This document shows, piece after piece, positions 10,965 to 22,461 of a stretch of 64,000 nucleotides of DNA. The translations under genes and the position numbers were made by a program. This DNA comes from Lineus longissimus (lineage: Eukaryota; Nemertea; Pilidiophora; Heteronemertea; Lineidae). Location: the NCBI RefSeq assembly GCF_910592395.1, contig NC_088321.1:12526001-12590000 (forward strand), in the 5' to 3' direction. The stretch's first letter is position 1. The number at the start of each line of letters is the position of its first letter. The notes beneath the pieces were generated by a model that did no database searches, had not been told where the DNA came from, and saw only the letters and a program-made list of their open reading frames with translations.

Positions 10965-13920
10965 ATGTGCAACGTACTAACCTTTATATTTCTCCTTCAA
11001 TCCATCGCATGTGGAAGTACGGGAGACACATGTATCAACCACAGAGGTGAGTTGTTTGGAATTATTCAGGCCCCCATCAGTAAATTCAATTCGGCTCAGT
11101 CATTCGAGGCCGCACAAATTAGGTCAGATGATATCATTCTAAATCCTATATCGAATAGTAAGATGATTTCAAATGCATAAAACAATTATACTGTACTATT
11201 GTCAATTGCCTGTCTTAAAATCATTTCAGATGTTGGTGCAAAGCGTTTCACAAGTAGGTGCCAACTGCCAAATGATTGCGTCATTGGCGGGTGGTTGCCG
11301 GTCTAAAAATTCGCATTGGACACATCACCTCTTTCAAGAAAAATGATGGTAGTTGATTATAATTCATTGGAAAGCACAACAATCTACTTTTCACACTCAC
11401 ATGTTGGAAATACACTACTTCAACAGTCAAAGCAATCTTAAACGCCTAAAAAGTCTTCCATTCAATTAAAAAGTGTCAACATGTGCATTCTTACTGAAAA
11501 CCGTGGCAACATACACACAGTATATTTAAATGATACGAATAATAGCAGCTGGGATCTCATTTTCTAGATATTGGTGCTAATTTCTACGAAAGCCAATCAG
11601 GCTCATCTGAAATTCGAAATTCAAAATCCGAAATTTGAGATAAAATATTAACCAATCAGAGGAAAACTTACAAAATTTCGAAACCAATTAGATGTCGTGT
11701 AACATTTAATTTGGTGAGTGCAAATTGCCGCAATCGGCACTGCGTTCATATGCATCAAATCATCGTTACAAGCTAAATCAGCTCGACCTGCTGATGTCAG
11801 ATGATTATTTTACATATACCATGATACATTCTTGACGCAATGATAAGTAGAAAATAGGTCAAATATATTGCATTCTTTCAAAATGATATTCCTGCTAGTC
11901 TGACTAGCTCAAAGAATCGTACTTAAGTAGGGGCTAAAATTATAGTTGCAATTTAATGCAAAAGCTTGACTTAATTGAACAACCAGTGGTCTCTTAACTC
12001 ACTTTAAATTTATCCATTCTCATAACAGCAATGTACTGAATGTTACACTTTATATGATAGTCTAAGCGTTTCACAGCGATTTGGGATTTTGAATTACGGA
12101 TTTCGGATTGGAGAATTTCGGACATCGGATTTCGAATTTCAGATGGGCCTCCTGACTTTCGTAAATTATAGTAAATCAAGTAGAAGCTTAAAATTGACTA
12201 AGGCAATTTAAATGGAACAATGTTGTGTTCCTTTGCATTTCAGACACCAGTGTGTTCTTTCTTGATGGAAGTGACAGGAATATAAGGTAACTGCGTCTGT
12301 GGACTCTCCATTATTAATAAACTCTTAAACTTTGGAAGCAAAACCATTGCATCTGTGTTCCCCTTTATTCCCGCATCCAATATTGTAACACTGCTCAACA
12401 GGGGAGCTAGCTTCCAGTCTACCGCAATACGAAGCTACACAGCCATAGAAGACCTACAGTTTGCGTCTTTTCATCCCCATTTCCCGTCTGCAGTTCCAAG
12501 CCATCAGAATCAGTCGGGTATCAATCGGTTGCTCCACTATACTTGAGGCTGTTTATGTTTATACATTGGCTGTGGCTCCATGTAAAGACTTTATCATTTA
12601 TGGCCTGGGAATTTCTCCACAGCAGTTAACAACTGTGTCTTTAAATGCTAAACTTTTCAAGACATTTTAACTCTACGATTTCAAAATCCTCCAGTGTGAA
12701 ATACGGTGCAAATTACGCCAAGTCAACTTATTTTGGTGAGGTTCTCTCATTTAATGGATGTGATCATGAGGTTAAGCTGAACATTGATCTTCAGAAAAAC
12801 GATGTCGTTTCGTTTGCTCTCTACTTTCGACAGCGTCACCATAACAAACGATGGAAATCTATAATTTGTGTTTCTGGAAGACACTTTGACGTTTACGTCA
12901 GTAGCTATCATGGTATACAAGTAATGTGTAATAACCTACATAAGAATTCGGTGCGAAGAACTAAAACTGGAAAGGCACTCAAAGTGCGTGTTTGGTATTT
13001 TCTTGTTGTAACGGTAGAAATAGTAAGAAATATCCATAAGATTTACCTCGACGGAGTAAAACTGAATGCTAGGAAGATACCAAATTATGTCAAAAACAGA
13101 ACGAGTCGCTTTCATTTTCTTGGTAGTCATTTACCCATCCCTGGAAGACGCTGCACTTCACATCCTTTTATCGGTGCTATGTCCAACCTTAGGATTTTTC
13201 CATGTCTGTTGAATCAACGGGAGGTTCGAAGTATTTATGAGAGCGGTAAGTCAGAAGTTAAGAGTTAGTGCCTTCATTTTCACCTATTTGAACTATCACA
13301 CCCGGGTTTTGTTTTCACTGATCAGTTGTCTAAGACAAGTGTAACCAACAATAACGTTGCGTCAACTCCTCCAACACGTTTAATGCAAACGTAAAGTGTT
13401 GGTGACTTCTGTTGGAAAACCACAGGCATGCCAGGCCCTAATAGATCATTTCGAAACCCAACAGTAATGTTAGTGTTCAGCTTTGTCATTTAGTCCTCAG
13501 CGTTGTAAATACTAGTATAGGATACCTTGGACAGGCCATATTTTGTTACTGGATATTTCCCATCCATTCTTGGCACAACGCACAACAATAACCAGTATAT
13601 AGTATATTCACACTGATTCAAGAATGAAGATTTTCTGGCCGAAAATGACAAAAATCAATTCATTCCGCCAATGTACACAAATGCATACTTACGAAATATA
13701 ATTTGTTACCATGCTATCCACCTATGAACGTTGAAATTGATCTCAACTTGAAACTGCGGCAATAAAGACCTTGAACATGGCAGCACGTTCTCAGTTCCGT
13801 GTAGCACAGCTTTGTGATACAGTCATTCAGTCACAGCCAATCAGATTGTAGGTATTTTTACATATCACTCGCCGAAACCTCATATCCCATTGTCATTTCA
13901 GTTAAATATGAGAGTAAGTA

Positions 13921-14198
13921 CATACATACATACAATAGATCATTTTTAGGGCGCTTTTTAGAACGGAAAAAGCTGTTAAAAGCGCCACCTGGATTTATAA
14001 TTAACATTTCCCAAAGAGCCAAGTCTTTAGCTGGCCTCTGAATGACACATAGTCCTCAGCTGATCTCAGAGAGCCGGGCAGGCCATTCCACAGCCTTGCA
14101 GCGCAGACAGAGAAACTCATGTCCCCATAATTGCTTCTGGTGCGTCGCACTGCAAGACTGCATCCTGATGATGTAGCACGAGTAGTGCGGGAATGAAC
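13921..14198 (-). mobile_element. 5'-truncated non-LTR retrotransposon, reverse transcriptase C-terminus
   Basis: The fragment sits in intron 4 of gene 2. The repeat AAGTA (13916-13920 and 14199-14203) marks the target duplication, and the other units have one uninterrupted AAGTA there. The - strand frame contains YGDMSFSVCAARLWNGLP followed by FRGQLKTWLF, the typical end of CR1/L2-like reverse transcriptase ORFs. The element's 3' end is at the left, with a short TATG/TACA microsatellite tail (about 13921-13934). Only about 280 bp remain, so it is not active. Confidence 0.8.
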
Positions 14199-14429
14199 AA
14201 GTATGGCACGCATTACCCAAAAAATATTTTAAAGGGATTTTATCCAAACATTCTGACTGCGAATGTTGTCTCTTTCAAACAGACTAGTTTGAGACCTACA
14301 ATTTAATTTTGAGGTGTTTCAGAGTTATAGAAGTTGTTCCTTGCTGTCGGGTATGTCGGTATTGACGTCTCCTCACACACCACTCGGGTAGAGTGGTCAG
14401 TCTGTGAATTTGACATTTGATATTCATTA

Positions 14430-14677
14430 GGAAGTGACTATTTGGCAAGCCCGGCTTACCAAACAGCGACTTTTTCTTGTCCTGAATGTAGAGCCGAACT
14501 CTCTGGCTAATGTGTTGTAAAGTCTCCAGCTCGCCAAACAGGGTAGATTTTTTACCTGTTTGGCAAGACCGGCTGGCCGAACAGGGTGGCTTTTTAGTGC
14601 TGTTTGGCAAGCGGCTCTCCAAACAGGACAAAAAAAGATGCCTGTTCGGCGAGAGGCTTGCCAAAAAGACCCGGCCT
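14430..14677. mobile_element. hAT-like MITE, complete, 248 bp
   Basis: It is flanked by ATTCATTA at 14422-14429 and 14678-14685; empty sites in other units carry a related single sequence. An 8-bp duplication is typical of hAT transposons. The ends are imperfect inverted repeats sharing TTTGGCAAGC a similar distance from each border. The interior is built of alternating GCCAAACAGG-like words in both orientations. There is no transposase, so it is non-autonomous. It lies 62 bp before the stop-bearing PAN exon of gene 2. Confidence 0.65.
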
Positions 14678-14944
14678 ATTCATTATACCTCGATCTATCC
14701 GCCCGCGGTTTTGTGAGAAATGTTAAATATAAACCATTGTCGTATAGAAAAATGAATGATGTTCATAAAGGAAGACGGCGACTCTGACTCCATCGACGAA
14801 ACATCTTATAACAGAGGGCCTGTCCGTTCAAAGATTCAATGCAGCTTGTACTGTTATGACAAGAACACATGCAATGAGACCTGTAAAGCCTTTAGCTTTA
14901 ATATCAGCACCAACTTTTGTGAAATTTTACATAATAATATGTAA

Positions 14945-17900
14945 AAAATAATTTCAGAAAAGCAAGGGATACAACGTTACAACTTTGTTCCATAGAGGAG
15001 GATTCGACCTATTGTGTTCAATTTCATTGGATTCTTCGTGAGAATAATTGAACATCAGGAGAATATTATGTTGATAGCAGCATGCTTGTGCAATTTACAG
15101 ATCAAAGTTACATGATAGCTTTTTCGAGATTTCTATTTCGAGATTAAGAAATGACAAAAGACTTGGACAAAATTTATCGATTGCAGCTAAGTTTAACAAA
15201 CACGTGCAGATATCAAGTTTACGCATTTTGGCGTTGTCCAAGTCATTTATTGATATTATAGGTTTGTTTCTATTAACCTGTGTGTATTTCCGTATTGACA
15301 TATGAACAAGCAACACCCGAGTTTATTCGGAAGGATGACCAGATTTCTGTGTAAATATATATATGTCTTTGCAAAATCTGATCTCCAGTTCGGTTTCAAT
15401 TCCAAATCCCCCACAACCACAGTGGCCAGCGGTACACCATTAACATGACCGCTATTACCATAAACAACATTTCCTGTGGTTTATGTTATGTTGAGGCCTG
15501 TTAGATTGATTATGGGCGGAACCCATGCTTAGTAGTGCATGGCCAAACAGTTTATAGCACAGCATTACTGGGCTCACATGGCTTAGAGGAGACAATACAG
15601 TATATTCACGAAAATTAACAGGCGACTAGAACGGAAATCGACAAACATTGAACCATAACTACCATTCAAATCACAGATTAGTTCTCAGTTTTTAGAGTGC
15701 AACTGGATCATCTAGTTGACAATTCAGGTAGAAATAACATTATTTTCCGAAGAAAAAACCGTTCAATCGGATTTTCTATTTTAGTTGTGGTCGGTTGTTA
15801 ATGGAGTGCACCGAGTCGTTTTTAATGGCCGTACGTTTTGCATTTATCGTCATATGTACCTAATCATCTCACAAATCGAAGTCATGTTTGATAACTACAT
15901 TTGTGCTACTAAAGTAAGAGAAGCCGAGGGCCTGACGATTCCTCCGAATATCAAAGAGGGCCTTAATGTACTCTGGATACTGTAATACTCAAGTTTTTGA
16001 AAGAGAGAGTTTATCAGATCATTGCAACTTGTTCGGAATCCAGGCATGCCAAATATGTTCGCGGGCATATCATCCTAATTACAGATTTAAAATATTGTCT
16101 CAATCAATAAGAAGTACGAAAAACTTACCATCAAGTGACAAAAAGTTCCTGGTCGCCGTACCCGCATATAAACGCTGAAATGTGGTTACGTTAATGGTGT
16201 ACCATTGTCCACTGTGACACTGTGAACGAGACTATACAAAGGATGTTGTCTAATGATAGTTTTTTAGCGGTTTTATAAAAGCGATATATAGATCGGACAC
16301 TTCAATTTTTCGCACCGCAATAATCTTAGATATAAAGGTTTCCAACGTTTGAAAAAGATTTATGATTTTTTGCCGGGAAGCCGACAAGAATCGTGCCCCA
16401 GCCCGGGCAGGGCGTGATGTTGAGCCGTGAGTCAGATGCCCCGGACTCTGCCGCGCCTCGCGCATCACCTCGGGCGGGCGGCCCCTACAAGAGTATGAAG
16501 AGGAAGGAAAGACCGGAAGGTGACTCGGTCAGAGAGCCGAGGCCAAGACAGGGCAGGGCAGTTAGACGATAAGCCACGAGTCCATCGCCCCAGACTCTTC
16601 GGCATACCGTCCATCAACTCGATCCAGGTCGACCTCCCGCGTGCCCTCCAAGGGCGTGAAGCCCAGGCATGTGCGAGACGGTATAGGCTAGCTATACAGG
16701 TAACGCCGAGCCAAGCACAAAGCAATGTATGAAATTATAATAAACAGCTCAAATTTGATTAATGGCTTGTAAAAAAAAAAACTTAAAAGTAGTGATTGGC
16801 TTTGACATTGACATAGACATTGACACTGGCTGCAATCGAAGCTTAGCTCAAATTTATTAGTTATTTTGTCTTAACCAAACTTGGACTGGTGCAGGAGAGT
16901 GTGACGAGCAAGGATTTAAGGCAGAACATAAGACATTCAAAATAGTGTACATATTGGAAATTGATAGATTGCGAAACTCTTTATCTTTTTGCTTCCAACT
17001 CAATCAATACGAACAATGGTTTCATTGATACGACCATGCGTGAATACAGTTAATGAGTTTTGAACTATTTCACTGCGTGTTTTATCCGTGTTCAAGAATG
17101 CTCTTTCGCTCGTGCTCCATCCTCGTTTGCAAGTGTCACATCGACTCTGGTACTACTGGTCATGGCCACCTTAGCTCTTTCGTCGATACCGATTAACCAA
17201 GTGCGCAAATTCGACCGGCGGCCCTCTTACTGTTGTAACAGGGGAGTAGATCTTTAATTATGGAGGCATCTTCTTCTGCGCTGCTCCAAAATAATGGGTC
17301 ACCAGCCTAAGGCGAAATACCGGAAAGTGGCAGCATATTGGCCTGCGGGAAAAAGATTGGAACTACCTACTTGGATCACGACTTGATTTATACCATTGAT
17401 TCGATAATAAATGATCATTATATTCGTCAAACGTTTTGTTTGACGAATGTTCGTGCAAGAGGTATCAATGTGTTGCTAGCGATGTCCAGTATGTTGTGTC
17501 TATCAAAATGATAAGTGAACATTAGCGTTGCAGCAGTGTAGAATGCTCACATACAGGCCTAAATCAAAGGGGTAATGAAATTGCCACCTGTGGCGAGAAT
17601 TTACTTTTGCTGCACGGAATTAGTCAACGCGGGATAATATGTACAATGATGTAAACACATTGCAAGTGTATGTCGGGATTAAAGCTAATATATAACTTCG
17701 ACACAATGCAATAATATAACTACACAATGTATCCGTTAAACCCTTTGTGTAGTGTGTACAAGTGGAGTGTCAGCCTTGGTAGTCTGGCAGTAGTTGTCTG
17801 TGAGGTCGTTTATGGACGTTTTTCATTCTCAGGCTATTTTAACGATAAACATTACAGCACTAAATATTTGCTATCGTTATGTTTTGAAGAATGAAGTGTT

Positions 17901-18775
17901 TTTCTTTACGACTAACAGCTGTCCTCTTACGGCAAGTGTATGCATGCCTTTTCAGCTGCAATCACTACCGGACTACCAGAAACGTTGCCTATTTTACCCC
18001 AAGCAAGATAGTTGAAACAGATAAAGATATTGACTAAAGGTCATGCTTAGAAAAGCAATAGCGAGTTCTGGACTAATTTTTGGTGTGTTGATGAGCAACG
18101 CCCTTTCACGCCTTCCACGAAAACATCATTCGATTTTTTTTACACGCCATGAATTATTAGTGTCTGTAGCTACATCAAGCTTTAAAGAGATCCTTTCGAG
18201 GCACAAAATTGTTATCTAGACCACCTGAACGTCGTAAAAATAACTAAATTGGTGATTACCTCTTATGCAGTTCACAGACTGGAGTCAGTTATGCATGCTA
18301 TGTTACCCAGATGGCAAGCTCTCATAATCACCTGCCTGAGGGGAACTCGAAACTGCCAAGATTTATCAATGGAAGGTTATTCGCCCGCCTTAGGTTTTAA
18401 CAGGGCCGTTCAGAACTACCTATCTTTATAAGCGTTTTGTGGTAGGTTTTCTTTAAGAAAATTGTAAATGCGCCTTACAAAGAGCATTCAGACGCCATTG
18501 CAACACAGTTGCGACATGCGCGTGCATGCTAGGCAGACGGTCCTCGAAGCTCTGATCAAATTCGTATGATTATCTCTTAGTCAAGATTGAAAAAGAATCG
18601 AGTAACGAATGTACATTGAAAATTCGAAGAATACAGCACAGATACAGCTATACTTGATAACTCTGTAACATTCATTCGAACTTCTGAACGAGGTAGAAAA
18701 AACCCATTGTATTGGGATTGCTATTGTATTGTTAACCCACTCCGATCCAGTGTGAGTTAGGCTTTCAGTTCGACG
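14945..18775. other. Intergenic region of the array
   Basis: Spacer between genes 2 and 3, nearly identical to 501-4335. It includes a GC-rich block at 16369-16704 and the recurring short frame at 17891-18037. Its right part also matches about 23.6-25.75 kb with an offset near 7683. I see no supported gene. Confidence 0.5.
16369..16704. repeat. GC-rich dispersed block, second copy
   Basis: A close copy of the block at 1920-2255, differing by a few substitutions. It sits at the same place in its unit, so it was copied together with the unit. Confidence 0.5.
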
Positions 18776-21700
18776 ATGCGCCACCTACTTACCGGTATAT
18801 TACTCCTTCAATCCATCGCCTGTAGAAGTACTGGAGACAACTGTATCAACCACAGAGGTGAGGTGTTTGGAATTATTCAGGTCCCCGTCAATGAAATCAA
18901 TTCGGCTCAGTCATCCCAGGCCGCACAAATTAGGTGATGACATCATTCTAAATCCTATATCGGATAGTACGATGAATGCAAATGCTTAAAACAATTATAC
19001 GTTTGCCGTATTAACAAAGTGCGTTAGGGTTGCTTGCCTGCCTCAAATCATCTCAGAGGTTGGAGCAAAGCGTTTGGCCAGAAGGTGCCCACCGCCAAAT
19101 TGCGTCATTGGCCGGTGGTTGCCGTTCTAAGATTCGCATTGGACACATCACCCCTTTCAAGAAAACTGATGGTACAGTTGCAGTTATAATTCATTAGAAA
19201 GCACAGCAATCAACTTTTCACATGCAATATATCATATTGCTTGAGTGGAGTTACTGAGCGCCTCAGGAAGGACCGGCCTATGGTGAAACACTCACATGCT
19301 GGGTATGCACTCGTTCACGAGCCACGACAGTCTTAAGCGCCCAAAAAGGGCTTCCAGTCTATTAAAAAGTTCAACATGAGCATTCATATCCCACCCCTTT
19401 TATGGCTGCGAAAGGCATACTTGTTTAGGCTCTAGCCATCGAGGCGGTAGTAGAACTCGGGTTTTGTCTGGCTTGGGATCTCATTGGTGAGTGGATCCAA
19501 TACACACTATATATTCTAATAATACTAATGACAGCAGCAGAGATCGCAATTTAAAGATATTGGTGCTTATTTCTACGAAAGCCTAGCAGACTCATCTGAA
19601 TTTCGCAATCCGAAATTTGAGATCCAATATTAACCAATCAGAGGGAAACTTTCAACATTTCAAAACCAATTAGATGTCGTGAAACATTTTATTCGGTGAA
19701 TGGAAAATGGCCGCAATCGGCACTGCGTTTATATGCATCAAATCATTGTAAGAAGCTAGATCAACTCGACTTGCTGATGTCAGGTGATTATTTTACATAT
19801 ACCGTGATGCATTCTTGACGCAATGATTAGTAGAAAATAGGTCAAATATATTGCATTATTTCAAAATGATATTCTTGCTAGTCTGACAATCTCAAAGAAT
19901 CCTGCCCATGTCGGGTTATAGCTGCAATTTAATAAAAAAAAGCTTGACTTAATTGAAGAACCATTGGTCTCTTTTGTCATTAGTGCAAAGTACTGAATGT
20001 TACACTTTATCTGATTGGCTAAAAGTTTCCCAGCGACTAGTGAGTTTGAATTTCCGATTCGGATTCGAGAATTTCGGACTCCGGATTTCTAATTTCAGAT
20101 GGACCATCTGGGCTTTCGTAAATTTAAATAAATCAAGTTGTAATTTAAAATTGACTAAGGCGATTTATAATGGAACAATGTTGTGTTCCTTTGTATTTCA
20201 GACACCAGTGTGTTCTTTCTTAATGGAACTGACAGGAATATAAGGTAACTGTGCCTGTGGATTCTCCATTTTTCATAAACTTATGAAGCAAAACCACTGC
20301 ATCTTTGTTTCCTTTTGGTCCCGCATCCAATATTGTCACACTGCTCAACAGGGAAGGTAGCTTCCTGTCTTCCGCAATACGAAGCTACACAGCCATAGAA
20401 GATCTACAGTTTGCTTCTTTTCATCGCCATTTCCATCTATAGTTCAAAGCCATCAGAATAAATAGGGTATTAATCGGTTGCGTCACTCTACTTGAGGCTC
20501 TTTATGTTTAAACCTTTGGCTGTGGCTCCGTGTCAAGACTTTGTCATTTATGGCATCGGAATTTCTCCACAGCAGTTAGCAAATGTGTCTTTAAATGCTG
20601 AAGTTTTCATGACATTGTATCGATTTCAAACTCCTCCAGTGTGAAATACGGTGCAAATTACGCCAAGTCAACTTTCTTTGGTGAGGTTCTCTCATTTAAT
20701 GAATGTGATCATGAGGTTAAGCTGAACATTGATCTTCAGAAAAACGATGTCGTTTCGTTTGCTCTCTACTTTCGGCAGCGTCACCATACCAGACGATGGG
20801 TATTTATAATTTGTATTTCTGGAAGACACTTTGACGTTTGCGTCAGTAGCTATCATGGTATAGAAGTAATGTGTAATAACCAACATAAGAATTGGGCGCG
20901 AAAAACTAAAACTGGAAAGGCACTCAAGGCGCGTGTTTGGTATTTTCTTGTTGTAACGGTGGACATAGTAAGAAATATCCATAAGATTTACCTCGACGGA
21001 GTAAAACTGAATGCTAGGACGCTAACAAAATCTGTCAAAATCAGATCAGGTCGCTTTCATTTTCTTGGTCGTCGTTTACCCACCCTAGGAGGACGCTGCA
21101 GTTCACAACATTTTATCGGTGCCATGTCCAACCTTAGGATTTTTCCATGTCTGTTGAATGAACGGGAGGTTCGAAGTATTTATGAGAGCGGTAAGTTAGA
21201 AGCTTTTTCCAGCCATGAATAATTCATGGAAAAGGCTCAAGTCCATATGGTCGTCAACGTCTTCGGCGCTGGAGCTCAAAAACATTTGTACAAAACAAAT
21301 TAAGTCAGTTAAAGTCCGTGGTATTAACTTTAGCTCGGCGTAAATATGGTTAAGTTCGCCAAGCTTAACTGAAGCAGGTAAAGAGTTAGTGCCTTCATTT
21401 TCACCTATTTGAACTATCACACCCGATTTCTGTTTTTATTGATCAGTTGTGTAAGACAAGTTTAACCAACTATAACGTGGCGTCAACTCCTCCAACACGT
21501 TTAATGCAAACGTAAAGTGAACGTGTTGGTGACTTATGTTGGAAAACCACAGGCATGCCAGGCCCTAATAGATAATTTCGAAACCCAACAGTAATGTTAG
21601 TGTTCAGCTTTGTCATTCAGTCCTCAGTATTGTAAACACTAGTATAGGATACCTTGGACAGGCCGTATTTTGTTACTGGATATTTCCCATCCATTCTTGG

Positions 21701-22461
21701 CACAACGCACAACAATAACCAGTATATAGAATTCACATTGGTACCCGAATGAAGATTTTCTGGCCGAAAATGACAAAAATCAATTCATTCCACCAATGTA
21801 CACAAATGCATACTTACGAATAAATACCTTGAACATGGCAGCACGTTCTCAGTTCCGTGTGGCACGGCTTTGTGATACAGTCATTCAGTCACAGCCAATC
21901 AGATTGTGGGTATTTTACATATCACTCGCCGAATCCTCATTTCTCATTGTCATTCCAGTTAGATATGAGAGTAAGTATGGCACGCATTCTCAAAAACTAT
22001 CTTAAAGGGATTTTATCCAAACATTCTGACTGCGAATGTTGTCTCTTTAAAACAGACTAGTTTGAGACCTACAGTTTTAGTTTGAGGTGTTTCAGAGTTA
22101 TAGAAGTTGTTCCTTGCTGTCGGGTATGTCGGTAATGACATCTCCTCACACACCACTCGGGTGGAGTGGTCAGTATGTCAGTTTGACATTTTGACATTCA
22201 TTTTACGTCGATCTACCCTCCTGTTGTTTGGAATAAAAAAATTTAACTTTAAACCATTGTTGTATAGAAAACCGACTGATGTTCATAAAGGAAGACGGCG
22301 ACTCTGACTCCATTGACGAAATATCTTATAACAGAGGACCCGTCCTTTCAAAGATACAATGCAGCCTGTACTGTTATGACACGAACACACGCATTGAGAC
22401 CTGTAAAGCCTTTAGCTTTAATATCAACACAAGCTGTTGTGAAATTTTACAAGATGTCTAA
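18776..22461 (+). CDS. Gene 3: secreted LamG-PAN protein, intact
   Basis: Exons 18776-18857, 19085-19171, 20202-20244, 20640-21190 and 22268-22461 give an open frame of about 318 residues. The signal peptide is the same as in gene 1. Exon 2 has lost one codon in frame. The LamG domain runs from VKYGANYAKSTFF to the closing IFPCLLNE. It differs from gene 1 in two patches: around SGRHFDVCVSSYHGIEV and around TLTKSVKIRSGRFHF. The PAN exon has an extra Cys (NTSCCEILQDV). Intron 4 holds about 190 bp of extra DNA (about 21205-21385) that genes 1, 2, 4 and 6 lack, gene 5 has, and gene 7 keeps in part. The role is inferred to be extracellular binding; the family is uncharacterised as far as I can tell. 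Confidence 0.72.

Larger units (their letters stand above)
10965..14944 (+). pseudogene. Gene 2: LamG-PAN gene with exon 2 frameshift and early stop before PAN
   Basis: Exons by homology: 10965-11046, 11258-11348, 12244-12286, 12695-13245 and 14748-14944. Exon 1 gives MCNVLTFIFLLQSIACGS, a signal peptide. Exon 2 has one extra A in a run of A's at about 11316-11319. This shifts the frame so that TGA at 11344-11346 falls in frame. The LamG exon itself is fully open (VKYGANYAKSTYF onward, closing with IFPCLLNQ). The last exon begins with an in-frame TGA at 14753-14755, as in the partial copy at 304. Intron 4 holds two insertions, a retroelement fragment (13921-14198) and a MITE (14430-14677). 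Exon 2 is symmetric, so skipping it would give a protein of signal peptide plus LamG without PAN. Calling it a pseudogene is inference; sequencing error in the A run is possible. Confidence 0.6.
14445..19511. repeat. Segmental duplication, copy 2 (partner 1-5065)
   Basis: This is the second copy of the 5-kb block described at the window start. It includes the same MITE, the same TGA in the PAN exon, the same GC-rich block and the same exons 1-2. Sharing the MITE and the TGA shows that both predate this duplication. Confidence 0.8.
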
